Origin: Polyporus tsugae
Taxonomy: Eukaryota > Basidiomycota > Agaricomycetes > Polyporales > Polyporaceae
Reading direction: 5' to 3'
Assembly (NCBI GenBank): GCA_024305745.1
Contig: JAHRBS010000010.1
Span: 999,501-1,063,500, forward strand
DNA: 64,000 nt
Part shown: one piece after another, positions 20,750 to 32,466 of the stretch
How positions within the stretch are numbered: position 1 is the first letter of the stretch
Layout: the number at the start of each line of letters is the position of its first letter
Made by a program: the position numbers and the translations under genes
Notes under the pieces: model-generated
What the model saw: only the letters and a program-made list of their open reading frames with translations
Databases searched by the model: none
What the model was told of the DNA's origin: nothing

Positions 20750-23097
20750 ATCATGGTGCTCACATCAAACAACTACGACCAACATTCGTGTCAATAGAAA
20801 CACTGACTAACGAAAGTCAGGAAGAATATGAAGGACCGCAATGCCTCCCCGTCCAGGATTCGGACTCGGGGAGACGGTCACATAACGCATGACACGTCAC
20901 AAGGGTGAAGTCGGATAGAAGGGGGCAACAGCACTTCGTAAGTCTTTTGCGTCCATCTTTCACACATTAAACGACTCAGAGCATACGTTTTCGTCGACCT
21001 CTCTGGTATAATATCCAGAGAAATGCTTGACGATATCCTTAAAGGACAATGTTTTCACGGCCTCATCAGCGCTTTCCAACACCAATATCCCAACAACAGC
21101 AAGAACCGCTGGTAGTATGACCAAGCCAGCCTGAGGCGGCATCGCTCATTCAGAAATAATGTGACAGCAGCACAAATTGAAGAAGCAACAACGCAAAGAG
21201 TTCGAAGGGAGAACGCACCTTAGGCTTCCGGTACCACCCGGCCCTCCTTATCTCTGGAAGACCCGACCATTCGTGGTCACGGTGGACTCACGAAAAGATA
21301 AGTTCGGTGTTTTGGAAAAGACTTGCGGTCCGTTGGTCCGAAGGCACAACACGATTTGGCTGTGTGTGGGGCGGTGGTTGGTGATTTCGTTGGCGGTATG
21401 GTTCCAGTGCTACCCCAGCTGGATGAGGCCATCGTCGTGGGCTAGCCGATTCATGCCCAACATTCCGGGGGGAGGGGGGAGGGGGCACGGAAACACCTCA
21501 GGGTTCATCGCCGAATTTGCGGGCCGCAACTCTATGTGGGGTGCTGAGGTCGCTGGAAGTTGTGAAGGGGTTCATGGCCAGAATTATGTGATATACAAGC
21601 TATGAGAGTCATAGAAAATGGAGGCGTGGAAGACGACACGGTTCCTCCGTAACGGGACGGAGAGTCAGGGGGAAAGGCCGGGAAGATCTCGTCTCTCAGG
21701 GAATTTGGGATGCCGCCGGCCTCGAACTCTGCGGCCATATCCATTCGGCTCAGCCTCCCTCGGAGACATTCATTCAGGTAAACCGTGCATGCTTTCCACC
21801 TTAGTCCTCAGCCTCTTCGCCTTCTGTTGCCTCATGTCGTCTTTGCTCTCACATCTCCTGTCTTCAGCTCGATCATCGGAAGTTATCGTTATACATGGGA
21901 CCTAAACTAACTCCAAATCATTTCGACTGCGTCTATGGACCGTTCAGCTCAACCTTACAATCGGTTCATCTGGTCGACTTCCTCCAATTGCCTTCTGCTC
22001 ACATCCTGACATTCTCCAACAGTGTAGCACTGCATCTCGACAATTGTGGTCATGTTGCCCAAATGAAGGTGTTACAGGAGATGGAGAGGTCGATAATTTG
22101 CTCGGTGAGCACTCGTCTGCACGTCACATTCGACCGCAGGCAGCCTAACCTCCGTAGCATGTCTCCCACTGCTGTTATCTGCCCAAGGTGCACATCCACA
22201 CACTGACCCAACCAGTGCACACTGGGGGCCAATCCGAATCGCAAGACCGCAATATTTCCTGGAAGCCTGGTGGCTTTACGACGACAGAGTCCCTATCGCC
22301 ATCCGTGGCTTACCAACTCTCTATCTTCCACCCAACTGAGTCGTAATCACCGACCGACTACCTTCCACCTAAGTAAGCACTTAAAGCACCTGAGTCTTAA
22401 TTTCCGTCTGTAGGCTCCTTCCACCTACGATCAAAACGATCTCAACCCCTCACGCACCTCCGGGTGGGCAACGAGCAAGACGCCTATTCCCCTTGTTCGG
22501 CCGCTCAGTGCGCTTCCCCGCTGTTGATCTAGGAGGGATCCTATCACAGCCGACCCTAGACCTCGGCGCTGACAGCGCTGACCCCACAGGGCAGACGTTA
22601 CTCCGTTTCTAGCATCCCGACGGCCTCGCGCTAGAAGCATGGTGCACATTCCATCTCCATCACATCACAACACATGCACCCATTAGTATTTGTCATTTAT
22701 AACTCTATGCTGTGCGCATACATGTACGGTACATGACGCGGCAGCGATGCTAGAACTTCCCAGTCGAAATGATCAGCCTCATGCACGGTGGAGCAGCAGC
22801 AGCATTTTGGACGCATCAGGGTTGGTGCGTATATGTACAAGACGCGGATTATTGACATGGTTGTTCGGTCTACGGGTACCTGCACTTCGTTGCAGTTCGG
22901 TCACAATGTGGGAGAATGATCAGCAGGATTGGGATCGTTTGTTTGGCAAAAGCTTTAGAAATAAACAAAGCCACGTGGGGGCCGGCCCGAAGCGAGTTGG
23001 CACTCTGAGCCTCTCAACACCCTCTCAACGGCAACATCTCCCTCCGTACTGCGCATTCAGCTGCTTCCCTGGTGATACGCTCCCCAGACAACTCGAA
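20750..23097. other. intergenic, essentially featureless
   Basis: No supported multi-exon gene. One small minus-strand frame (20960-21142) is listed separately. Otherwise only short frames without domains. Confidence 0.5.
20960..21142 (-). CDS. possible 60-aa ORF with an N-terminal hydrophobic segment
   Basis: The frame encodes a hydrophobic stretch of about 18 residues right after the start (Gly-Leu-Val-Ile-Leu-Pro...), then a polar tail with balanced composition. A GTATGC splice-donor-like site near the end means it could be the first exon of a longer gene, but no following exon was found. Too short to be confident. Confidence 0.2.
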   Translation of the reverse strand: MPPQAGLVILPAVLAVVGILVLESADEAVKTLSFKDIVKHFSGYYTREVDENVCSESFNV

Positions 23098-23548
23098 ATG
23101 TTCGGCACTCTCATTCATCTTGGAATCGACGCAGCACTGTTGAGTGCCTTCCTTGCTGGGATAAGGCGAACAACGGGATTAACGTGAGTCGAGCACTTGT
23201 GGATCCTGAGCACGAGGTGGCGAACTGGTGGGATCTCTACAGGCCGAAGTTGTCAGATGTACCTAACAAGGACGTTCGACGTGAGTGTCTTGTCATTTCC
23301 GGCTCTTTCGCGACGCGGCTAATCAGCGTGGTCTTCTAGAGCTGCTCCGTTCCTACCTCGAGTTTGGTACGCAACAAGTCTAAGTTCATCTATTAGATCC
23401 TTATCACACTTTATCACGGTACAGGCGAATATCTCTTTGACTTTGCGGTGGTCGTATGCGGGGTATGTACATTCCATCCACCTATCACCTGCATCGCTCC
23501 TAAACCGCTTGTGCCATCCAGCGGTCTTCTTCGTTCGAGAGGAGATGA
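23098..23548 (+). CDS. ATG44: mitofissin Atg44 (DUF1748), 71 aa
   Basis: Five small exons: 23098-23183, 23243-23280, 23340-23366, 23425-23462, 23522-23548. The spliced protein starts MFGTLIHLGIDAALLSAFLAG, has the family RRTTGLTP turn, an EYLFDFAVVVCG helix and ends SSSFERR. This is the DUF1748 pattern; the yeast protein is 73 aa, so the gene is full length. Family members sit in the mitochondrial intermembrane space, bind lipid membranes and drive fission of mitochondria during mitophagy. The predicted N-terminal helix is hydrophobic and amphipathic, as expected. All four introns are 55-61 nt with GT-AG ends. Convergent with OST2, whose stop lies 253 bp away. The gene is easily missed because no exon exceeds 86 nt. 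Confidence 0.93.
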
Positions 23549-23801
23549 GCTACCGTGATGAATACCTCTCGGATGAGAGTTTACTGTGCGTTGTATCACT
23601 TCCTCCCTTGTCTTACGCTCACCCCCTATACAGCTACTTTTAATGCTTTCATATACGCTGTCCACCACCCTTCGGACCCTTTCTGCCGCTCCTTGGATGA
23701 TGATGGAATATTTATAGCCCTGGGTTACACATGTCACCCGTGTACACGTACATCCCCACCTTCCACAACCCAACACGACCCCTCACGCGCCGTACGTGCA
23801 G

Positions 23802-24284
23802 TCATCCGAGGAAGTTGTACACGAAGAAGTGTAGTACGATCGAGCCTAGCGCGAAGTCCGCAAAGGCTCTGTGGTTTACGGCGTAACGTTAGGATCCCGC
23901 CCCCGTTTACAGAATTGACGACGTACCGTTCTGGGGAAACTTCCTTGAACTCGTTCCGGTTGGCGGGGTTTACCTGCGAGCGGAGGGAGGCGGTGAGGAC
24001 GAACTGTCCGACACAGCTTGCGAAGCTACAAACAGACGATGAGCTAAAGCAAGACATGACCACATTGAAGCGCACCCAGCCAAGAACGCGTTGAAGGGGA
24101 AGTTGGTGACGAGGATGCAGTAGAGGAACTGGATGATGCCGGAAAGTATAAGGAAGACCAGGAACGCGTCGATCGTCTTGAGCCGGGTTGAGGTTGTCTC
24201 GTAGTACGCCTTCCACAGACTGAGAAGCGGGCTCTGCGACGAGCCAGCCGTCTTGGCCGGCGGTGCGGTTTTAGGAGCGGCCAT
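23802..24284 (-). CDS. OST2: oligosaccharyltransferase subunit Ost2/DAD1, 124 aa
   Basis: Minus-strand exons 24284-24076, 24025-23927, 23868-23802. The protein has the DAD1 signature: LLSLWKAYYETTSTRLKTID, a first membrane helix (AFLVFLILSGIIQFLYC), NFPFNAFLAGFASCVGQFVL, LRSQVNPANRNEF and the invariant end FADFALGSIVLHFFVYNFLG. It is a small membrane subunit of the ER complex that transfers the lipid-linked glycan to Asn in nascent proteins. Length fits the family (113-130 aa). It starts 232 bp from the divergent mitoribosomal gene and may share its promoter. Confidence 0.97.
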
Positions 24285-24516
24285 GAAGGAATGTGTGTGT
24301 CGGGAAGGCGGAGGTGTATGGTGTTGACGTGGAGAAGCTGAGGCAAGTATAGCACCAGCGCAGTCGTGTGTCCAGAAGCGGCAGCTACACTAGACGCCCG
24401 TAATCCGTTGCAAAAAGTGAAGCGAAGCGCCCACACCAGTGGTCACTCACCTTCGCCGTGTCTCGTGTCTCGCGTGCTCCCGCTCCCGTCCACACCATCC
24501 TCCACGACGCGACACG
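24285..24516. promoter_or_regulatory. shared upstream region of OST2 and the SOD-fold mitoribosomal gene
   Basis: 232 bp separate two divergent start codons; both promoters must lie here. Confidence 0.6.
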
Positions 24517-25680
24517 ATGTCCAACTTCGGTCTCCGTGTTGCGGCTAGTACCTCGCGGGCGGCGCGTGCTGCTTCTCGCTCATGTCGCGTCCAGTCAAGA
24601 GCGCTGCACCAGCGAAGACAACTGTCGTATCCAGTTGAGGAGGGTTTGGGGACATTCCTTCCGCCCCATTCATTAAAGATGCTTGCGGAGGACTATCAGC
24701 AGGGGCTTCTGGATAGACTGAACGACCAGGTCCGAGGTATGTCTCTGGTCCTCCTGGAAGTGTGATTCCGGCCGCTAAGCACATAGCTGGCATTCGTTAG
24801 GAACCTCCCTGGAGAACAAGACAATTGTTCAGACCATCATTGACTCCGCACGAGATCCCGACAAGGTCTTGGAGTTCAATTACGCTTCAGAAGCCCTGAA
24901 CAACTCGTTCTTCCTTGAGAACCTCGTACGTGCCTCCCACCTCTCTTTATACACCCGCTTCTATAAACTTACACGCCAATGTTACCTCCGTAGAAACCGC
25001 CCCCAGTAGACGCATCATCGCACGAAGGCGCGCTCCAAGCGAGCACCTCCAGCTCCCCCTCCCTCATCCGCCGCATCACGTACGACTACGGCTCCCTCGC
25101 GCAATTCAACTCCAACTTCAGCGCCGCCGTCCTCGGCATGTTCTCCTCCGGCTGGATCTGGCTCGTCACCGACCAGGACGGCCAGCTCGGCGTCGTCCCC
25201 ACCTTCGGCTCCGGCACGCTCCTCGTCCGCTCCTCCAAGCCCTCCGCAGCGCTCGAGGAGTGGCAGCGCCTCGTCGGCGAGCCCGTCCTCCAGTACTTCG
25301 AGGACCTCCCGCCCCGCCCCTCCGCCCCGTCCTCCTCGGCACCGTCCCCGGCGGCGAGCTCCCCGGTCTCGGGCGTGACACACGGTCTGCCTGGGCTCGA
25401 CCCACACACACAGGCGCGGACGATCGCGTCGATGCCGCGCCCGCGCGGCATGTACGCGAGCGAGACGGGCCTGACGCTGAACGCGACGGAGCCGGACGCC
25501 AGCAAGGTCGGCACGACGCTCTTCCCGCTCCTGTGCGTGTCCGTGCACGAGCACGCGTGGGTCGGCGCTGGGTACGGCGTGTGGGGCAAGGAGGAGTACA
25601 TGCGGCGCTTCTGGTCCGTCGTCGACTGGGCCAAGGTCGTCAAGGTGTACGAGAAGGTCGCCAAGGCTGTCCCCAAGTGA
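24517..25680 (+). CDS. superoxide-dismutase-fold mitochondrial small-subunit ribosomal protein (mS42/mS43 type), 343 aa
   Basis: Exons 24517-24736, 24801-24925, 24994-25680. The N-terminus is Arg/Ser/Ala-rich and acid-free, a typical mitochondrial targeting peptide. The body follows the Fe/Mn-SOD fold: LPPHSLKMLAEDY, an ALNNSFFLENLKPP segment, FSSGWIWLVTD and HEHAWVGAGYG. Metal ligands are mostly gone: the His pair of the first helix is absent, the His of NHxFFW is Asn, and the Asp of DVWEHAYY is Ser; only the last His remains. Loss of ligands matches the fungal mitoribosomal proteins Rsm26 (mS42) and Mrp1 (mS43), not an active dismutase. Which of the two it is cannot be settled here. A Ser/Pro-rich insert lies near residue 225. 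Confidence 0.85.
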
Positions 25681-25975
25681 ACGATATCCAGGCGCCGCGG
25701 CCGTTCGTGCGAGCTGTGAGGGGCGAGTGAAACCGGCGGGGCGATTGTTAGACGTGTCGGAGGAATGGGTCGCGTTTTTCCACTCGTTCTAGGCTGGGGA
25801 TTTGCAGGTTCTCCGCCCCGCTTTGAACCCTTTACTCATATACAGTCATTTAGAGTCCAAAAGTACCCTTAATTTGGTTTGGATCATACGTGCTGGAGCA
25901 GATGGGGCAACGAGGAGACGCGTCCTGACACGTCCAGGAATCTGAGGATACATGTACATGCCTGGCTAATGACGA

Positions 25976-27594
25976 TCACCATCTCCACTCGATGTTGCCC
26001 ACGGAACTCCCCCGCATGCCTTTGTACGGCTTATAGACCTCGCCGGTGAGCTTGAGTTGCTCAATTTTGATGGCCGAGAAGTTGTGCTGCAGGATGTCGA
26101 AGCGTATGCGGAAGGCTCGAGAGGGTCGCGGGTGCTCCGCCCTGTCAAAGTATTAAAGTTTGACGTCGTCCAGCATGCGAGGACAAACCGCCACTTACGT
26201 AGACGAAAACGTGCCGCGAAAGGTGTAGTTCGCAGAAGGCATGACCTGCTTGATCTCCCAGACCAATGTCTGTGGTTTCGGGCTGTACGTCCACGAGGCG
26301 TTGTGGGACGCGAGACAAGTCGCGCCCGATGCGCCTTCGCCCAGATACAGTTCCACGACCACGTTCTCCATTGTCCGCGTTGTGAGCCGCGAACTGAGCA
26401 TCAGGTCTATCGTCCCTCCGTGTTCGTCGACTTGAACGGTGGGGCGGAACGCGATGGGTATTGAGGTTTGCGCAACAGCGCTCGTCGTCGCGGGGGTGTA
26501 GCGGTAGTCCATCAGCTTGAACTTGCCATCTGGGGGCACGAAGGATAAAACTTTGTCACGCGACCATCGCTGCAGTCTACATCCTACATGAGCGGGGGAG
26601 GAAGGTGTGTCAATGTGTTGGGGACGTACCGGACACAGGGGTGGAAGGAGCAGTCATGGAGGGATTGCGCGTTCGAGAACGAGAGCAGCATGTCAGGAGT
26701 ACCCGAGAGCTTGCAGTTCGAGTCGACTCGGCCCCATACTGTGCTCACGGCGGGCGTTCCGTTCCTGTCGAAGGGAACTCGGTCAGGTCCCGTGCATGCG
26801 CATGAGCGAACGGACATACTTGTTCACGATGGCTTCCAGTGTCTCCACTACATCGAAGTAGATCTCATTGTTGTTGTAGCGCACTCCGGCTTTTCGCCAT
26901 GGGATTGGTGAGGCAAACGGGTGCGACGTCGCGGAGGAGGTAGCCAAGCCGGAGACACCAGCCACTGAGAGCACTTTGTTAAGAAGTGATGGCGGAAGGA
27001 CTATGTCTCGAAGGGCATTTGGAGAGGTCGTGAGGGGGTGGCCACCTGAGTCAAGGGTTTCTTCCAGTAGCTATGGCATGAGATCGGGATGGATAGTGTG
27101 CTCGCAACGATAGTCAAGGATGCGTACCTGGTATACTATGTCGAAGTTGTCCTTCAAAGTTTCCGAGGACAAGTGCCCGAAATACTCGTGCAAGATGTCG
27201 ACAAACGTTTGCAAGAACGCAAACGCATATAGAGGGTCCACTGTTACGAACAACGATTCACACCAAAACTCTTAACAAAGTAATTGGCCAAACTCACCAT
27301 CGCCGCTCACGGGACATAAGTACCTCAGTTCCCCTCGTTTAACATGACAACATGCGCTGGGATTCTCCAGGTTAAGGCCCTGCACATACAGTACTGGATC
27401 CACGTCACTTGGGCGTCGAGAGTTCGAGAGCGCGGTGTTGACGGCATCAATGTGGAGAAGGGGGTAGGCAGGCGGGAAGGAGTGGAAGCCAGACTGTACG
27501 ATGGCGCGTCTTGGGTGGGTCAGTAGGCCGAGATCTCTTGGGGGAAGAGGACTGACCCTGTGTTGTCAAGGATAATGAGACCGTCGATGGCCAT
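25976..27594 (-). CDS. APM3: AP-3 adaptor complex mu subunit, 430 aa
   Basis: Seven minus-strand exons: 27594-27557, 27509-27298, 27240-27128, 27070-26820, 26764-26630, 26576-26199, 26141-25976. The N-terminal longin-like domain starts MAIDGLIILDNTG and includes YLCPVSGDVDPLYAFAFLQ and FVDILHEYFG. The mu homology domain begins at about residue 180 (IPWRKAGVRYNNNEIYFDVV) and contains LSGTPDMLLSF, the diagnostic FVPPDGKFKLMDYRY and a C-terminus ending in TGEVYKPYKGMRG and IEWRW. AP-3 mu recognises Tyr-based sorting signals for Golgi/endosome to vacuole transport. Length and IPPDG-type motif separate it from AP-1/AP-2 mu. Seven exons splice in frame; the sixth carries most of the cargo-binding domain. 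Confidence 0.96.
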
Positions 27595-27898
27595 CTTCAG
27601 AAGGACAGTTATTAGTTTCCAATACTTAATGAGAGCAAGGAGATACCGGGGTCCGGCACCCGGGCGAAGGTTGCGCACTTCGCCGCAAGTGCGGGAATCT
27701 CGGCGAAACGTCGGGTCGATACAGTGACACCGCCACCAATAGCAGCCACTTGAGTTCGATTCACTGAGAACTCAAAAGGTGCCTCCTTCCGGTGCTGTTC
27801 AAGGAGGGGCAGAAAAAATACGTAATGTGTCTCGTTCTCAGTATGTTCAACACCGGTGTGAGCTTGCGGTAATAGCGGAGCAGCACAAAGCTATGTGG
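27595..27898. other. short spacer between tandem minus-strand genes
   Basis: 304 bp holding the 3' flank of MSS1 and the promoter of APM3. Nothing else seen. Confidence 0.6.
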
Positions 27899-29978
27899 TC
27901 ATTTTCCGATGCAAAAATCACGAAATACAGCATCTAGTATGTCCTCCACGTCGATTAACCCAGAAATCTTGCCAATGGCCTGGGCAGCATAGCGGAGCTC
28001 TTCAGCAGCGAAAACGACGTCTTCCAGCGCTGTGGTATGAACGAGATGAGAACAACGCTGTATAAGCACACAATGTGCACGTACGAGTGTCGAGGAATGC
28101 TCCGAGGAATTGTAAGGCGTTCTCAAGGTGAGCGCGGTGGCGGGAGTGGGTGATCAACGGCTGTTCGCCATCAAAGCCTCCTTCCTCCAATAGGTAGTAT
28201 CTGGAAAAAAATGAGCAGAGTATACGCAATGGCCCATGAATGCAGTCACCTTTGTTGCAGCGCCTTCCCAAAATGGTCCATGAAGAACTGAGAGCCCTCG
28301 CCTGTACCCAGGCTGACACCCCACGTCTTATGAGAGACTGTGCTGGGTAGTCGGGTGCCAGGTGGCAACAGGTCCATCTTGTTCAACAAGATGAACGTGT
28401 CATCTTTGAGGAGTGGTACGATGGTCGAGGGAATCTCCAGAGAGGAGCCAGGTGCAGCGGAGCCAGTAAGTACTTCGGGTGCCGAAAGGACGCAGAGCGA
28501 GACGTCAGAAGACTGGACACTGAACACGACCGAAGGATAAGCTGTTGTGCAGGCATATGCGACGTGAAATCTACTAACAGATGGGTTGCCCGTTCGACTC
28601 CAATCTTTTCTACTACGTCGTCCGTCTTTCGTAAACCCGCTGTATCTGCAACAATAACGGGCAGGCCGCCAATATCGAGGGAGAGCTCTAGTACATCTCG
28701 CGTTGTTCCCGGGATGGGTGTAACGATAGCTGCTTCACGCTGTGCTATGTGGGTAAGGACTTAGCTGCATCACTGAAGCAACAGATTGGGAACCCACAAA
28801 CCTAGGAAGTTCAGAAGTGTACTTTTGCCGGCATTCGGCGGTCCAAAGATCGCTAAACGAATACCGGATCGCATTATCTCCCCTCTACGGTTGTCTGAGA
28901 GATGATGCCGTATGGTATCCCGCAACCCCAGTACCCGCTCTCGAGCTACACCAGAGTAAGCATTCCATTCATGGCCCTTCAGGGTGGACGAACCTTGGTC
29001 ATATACGCCTTCTTCGATGTCTTCTCCTTCGCCGAAGTCAATGAGAGCTTCAACAAGGGCTAGACATTGTATGATCTCATTACGAAGAGTCTCAAGACGC
29101 GCCCTTGTGGCACCCTGCCCAATACCATCAACCCCAGTTTTAACAGGCAATGCCCACGACTCACCCCAGCTGTTCTCAAGGCCAGCTTGCGTTGACTTTC
29201 GGTTTCTGCGTCAATGAGGTCCCTTAGCCCTTCCACCTGGGTAAGGTCAAGGCGACCACCCTCAAAGGCGCGTCGGGTGAACTCTCCACGCTCAGCCGGG
29301 CGACAAAATGGGAAGAATGAGATGCCATTGAGCACTGAGGATATGATAGCGCGCCCAGAGTGTACATGCAGCTCGAGCACATCCTGCGTAGTGAATGACC
29401 TCGGTCCTATAGTGATTGTTTACGCGTCAGAACACGGTGTATATAATTGCGAAGAGCTGAGCTCACACACCTTTGAAGAACACAGCAAGCCCGTCATCCA
29501 ATACCTCTCCAGACTCCGGGTGGACGACGCTGCACCGGCGCATCTTCCACGGCTTGGGGTCGTGTTCCCGCACTTTGCCTTTCCCCTCCGCCCGCGTCCG
29601 CACCATGCCTCTCCACACATCCAGCGCGTCCGGCCCAGATACGCGGATAACCGCGACGCCCGCCTTTCCGGGAGGTGTCGAGAGGGCATAGATTGTCCGT
29701 CTTTGCGCGTCAGACAGTACCAGGTTCGATGTTCGGTCGCCAAAGGAGCCCCCAGAATACGCAAGAGACGTGTCCAAAGCCAAGGAAGAGGTCATGTACA
29801 ACCTTGAGGAGCCGCGTATTATGGCACAGTGGAGGGACCCAGGAGATACGAGGCGGTGTAGGCTGCCATTATTAGCAACGAGTGTTCTGGAAAGCCGAGG
29901 CGATGTCGTCCTGGGGATACGTATAAGTGACCTGAGGGAGTGGGCGGTGCGCGTCTTGGAAGGAATCCTGCCAGACAT
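27899..29978 (-). CDS. MSS1: mitochondrial tRNA modification GTPase Mss1 (MnmE family), about 565 aa
   Basis: Minus-strand exons 29978-29471, 29406-29165, 29114-28802, 28744-28579, 28519-28250, 28200-28085, 28029-27899. Arg/Ser-rich presequence, then the TrmE N-terminal tetrahydrofolate-binding domain ([32 protein letters not shown]), a helical domain, and an inserted G domain with P-loop [21 protein letters not shown] and NKMD. The last residues FCIGK form the catalytic Cys motif of MnmE. With Mto1 it modifies U34 of mitochondrial tRNAs (taurine- or carboxymethylaminomethyl-type). Exon 3 holds a 48-nt stretch with intron-like ends (GTTCGT...GTGTAG) and no stop; spliced length 565 aa, retained 581 aa. 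The family alignment favours splicing. Confidence 0.95.
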
Positions 29979-30237
29979 GCTTCTGCAGGCCGCTATGGCT
30001 GTCCTCGCTGTCGGACGCGATGAGGACGCTAGCGTGTCCGGTGTGTATCTAGCGCCGAGCGCCCATCTCCAGGATCGCGATTCCCACGGCGTCTTTGTGC
30101 AAACTCTGGAGGGCCCTGCCCACTGCCCGTACGCGTTATCACCTCCCCCTCCCTCTCTGTCTCTCTGATTCTGGGCAACAGTTTGTCGACATCACACAAC
30201 CACTGAGTACTGTTGAAACGTTCTTGATTGAGCAAAG
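29979..30237. promoter_or_regulatory. shared upstream region of MSS1 and CNB1
   Basis: 259 bp between divergent start codons; pyrimidine-rich on the plus strand near 30130-30170. Confidence 0.6.
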
Positions 30238-31175
30238 ATGGGGCAGTCACGTTCGTCAATTCCTCTGCGTCTTGTGAATGCCATTTTGACCGAATCGCCG
30301 TTTATTCGCCGTGCAGCATCCCAATTCATGGAGGACATGCAGAAGCGGTCCAACTGTACGCATCCTTCCGTGAATCCTATGGCATGCGCTTGCTCATCAA
30401 GCAATATAATTGTGTTCTTCAGTCAACGCAAGCGAGTTGGAGCGACTGAAGAAACGGTTCATGAAGCTCGACAGGTACGTACACATGGAAGAGTGGGCGG
30501 AGAAGTGGTTATTCATCGAATCTCCTTCCGCAGTGATGGTTCAGGGTCTATTGATCGCGAAGAGTTCCTGCAAATACCCCAGATCGCGAACAATCCGCTC
30601 GCATCTCGACTAATAGCCATTTTCGACGAAGAGTGCGTCTCTCCCAGATTATCACTGCTTCATTCATGATGACGCTTGCATTTACTGCTTTTGAATAGTG
30701 GAGGAGGAACGGTGGACTTCCAAGAGTTCGTTGGGGGCTTGAGCGCGTTCAGTAGTCGAGGAGGGCGAGAAGAAAAGCTGCGATGTGCGTCTGAACTACT
30801 GTCTGCTCAGGTCGATGCTAAGCCGCTAACTCTGGCATTTTTTCCGTCCTTCAGTCGCCTTCAAAGTGTATGATATGGATCGAGACGGATTCATTTCAAA
30901 CGGGGAACTGTTCCTCGTCCTGAAGATGATGGTCGGAAACAACCTCAAGGACGGGCAGTTACAGCAGATCGTGGACAAGACGATCATGGAGGCGGATAAG
31001 GACGGAGATGGGAAGTTGTCGTTCGATGAGTTCGTCCAGATGGTCTCCAATACGGCACGTCCCATTCCTTCCTATCGTTATTCTAATCTCTATCCCTATA
31101 AGCCACCGATTAACGTTGCCTGCCCACTTCTCTTAGGATATTGTCAAGCAAATGACTCTCGAAGATCTCTTCTAA
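30238..31175 (+). CDS. CNB1: calcineurin regulatory subunit B, 175 aa
   Basis: Seven exons: 30238-30250, 30317-30355, 30423-30474, 30534-30632, 30699-30784, 30855-31054, 31137-31175. Four EF-hands follow the family exactly: [39 protein letters not shown] and [13 protein letters not shown]; the C-terminus is [12 protein letters not shown]. The 13-nt first exon gives an N-terminus MGQSPS, which keeps the Gly2/Ser6 N-myristoylation site; the longer unspliced reading does not align. Length equals that of Cryptococcus Cnb1. The protein binds Ca2+ and the catalytic A subunit of the phosphatase that activates Crz1-type factors. The last intron (31055-31136) begins with GC rather than GT: the only frame that joins to DIVKQ needs GC-AG splicing. 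Confidence 0.97.
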
Positions 31176-31581
31176 CGCCCTACTCATCTTGGCATATACT
31201 TCGCTTCATTCTCCTCACCCCACCGCTTTCGCATCGCTCCCGGATTGTCACGTCCCTCATGACCGTTGTACATACGCACGCATGTTCACCCATCCCCTAC
31301 TTGTGATCTCGCTGCATACCATTGAGTGTAATATCCGTCTCTGTACTCTGCCGTATACTAAAGGTTCAGGTGTTGTTCTCTTACAAACACTCCAACGATT
31401 CACTTTAAAGTCGTCCAAGGCTGGCTATGAGAAAGCACTCGCAGATCAGGGCGACACACTTCACCAGTTACTCTCCGGCGTCCGACAAATGCCCGAGGAA
31501 AAGTTACTGTGCATGCTCTCACGTCGGAAAGGAACGTCAAGCGCCTCCGGGATCTATAAGCGGTGTGGAGCACGTCTACAT
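31176..31581. other. convergent 3' flanks of CNB1 and ATP7
   Basis: 406 bp; no coding signal. Confidence 0.6.
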
Positions 31582-32466
31582 TTACATGAGGGAAAGGTCG
31601 CCGAATTTCTCCTTGTACCCTGCACAAGGAAGTGGATGAGCAACTGAAGATCATGAACGTGTAGCAAATACTCACCGGGTACGGTCCACTTGCCCTTCTT
31701 GAGCATGTTCTCGACGGTCTCGACGATGCGTGGGTGCGCCTTGCCGACCTCCTCCACCTGTTCCGAGTAAGATGTATTTAATATGCATCTCATCGAGGAA
31801 GCAGCGCGGGTTCTACTCACAGTGAGGTCCTCGAAGGGACGTGCGTCCTCGATGTTGGCGAGGGTCGCCTGGAGGTCCTTAAGCTCCGCGTCGATCTTCT
31901 CCGTCGTCTCCTTCGCCTTCGCCACCTAATTTTCTCACAACTTATAAGCAACTCCTTCCCCAAAGTCCACACCCACACACGGGAAGACGAGTCGAAGGGC
32001 ACTACTCACCGCCTTAGCCTCAAACGTTTCGATGGCCTTGATTTGCGTGTTCACGTCGTAGGTAACGGGCTTGAAGTCGCGGAGGATCTTCTCAGCCTCG
32101 TCGACAACGGCCGTGTTGCGGAGGACAGAGCGGTAGTGCGTGAGGTCGACGGTCGTGGGCTGGGCAGCGAGCTGGCCTTGGATGCGCTGGGCATCGGCGT
32201 GCCGCTTGCGGAACGCCTGGAGGGACGCGATGGTCTCTGTCGTGTCAGGTATGAGCACACGTCCGCGTCCTTCCCTCCGCTGTTGCACCACGACAGAAGA
32301 AAAGACTAACCCTTGCCAAGGCCCAGCGAGGTGTAGATGCGGGCGAAGTCCTACAGCAATCCAACCCCAAGTCAAACGTCACGAAACCTTCCGTGTGGGG
32401 CTAGAGGTGCTTGGCCCAATTTTGGGGGCTACTTACCACCGTCGCGGCGACTGCTTTTGAGGCCAT
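31582..32466 (-). CDS. ATP7: F1Fo ATP synthase subunit d, 173 aa
   Basis: Minus-strand exons 32466-32437, 32350-32311, 32236-32010, 31925-31821, 31757-31676, 31619-31582. The protein begins MASKAVAATVDFARIYTSLG and continues ETIASLQAFRKRHADAQ, VDLTHYRSVLRNTAVVDEAEK, a long central helix, ARPFEDLTVEEVGKAHPRI and ends KWTVPGYKEKFGDLSLM. This is the peripheral-stalk subunit d of the mitochondrial ATP synthase; length matches yeast Atp7 (174 aa). No cleavable presequence, as in the family. Divergent from hexokinase across 872 bp. Confidence 0.96.

Noticed and set aside
20860..20890. CCCCGAGTCCGAATCC on the minus strand, resembling a tRNA T arm
   Set aside because: No A box upstream and no terminator; not a tRNA.
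24517..25680. active Fe/Mn superoxide dismutase
   Set aside because: Three of the four metal ligands are replaced, so an enzymatic call is not supported.
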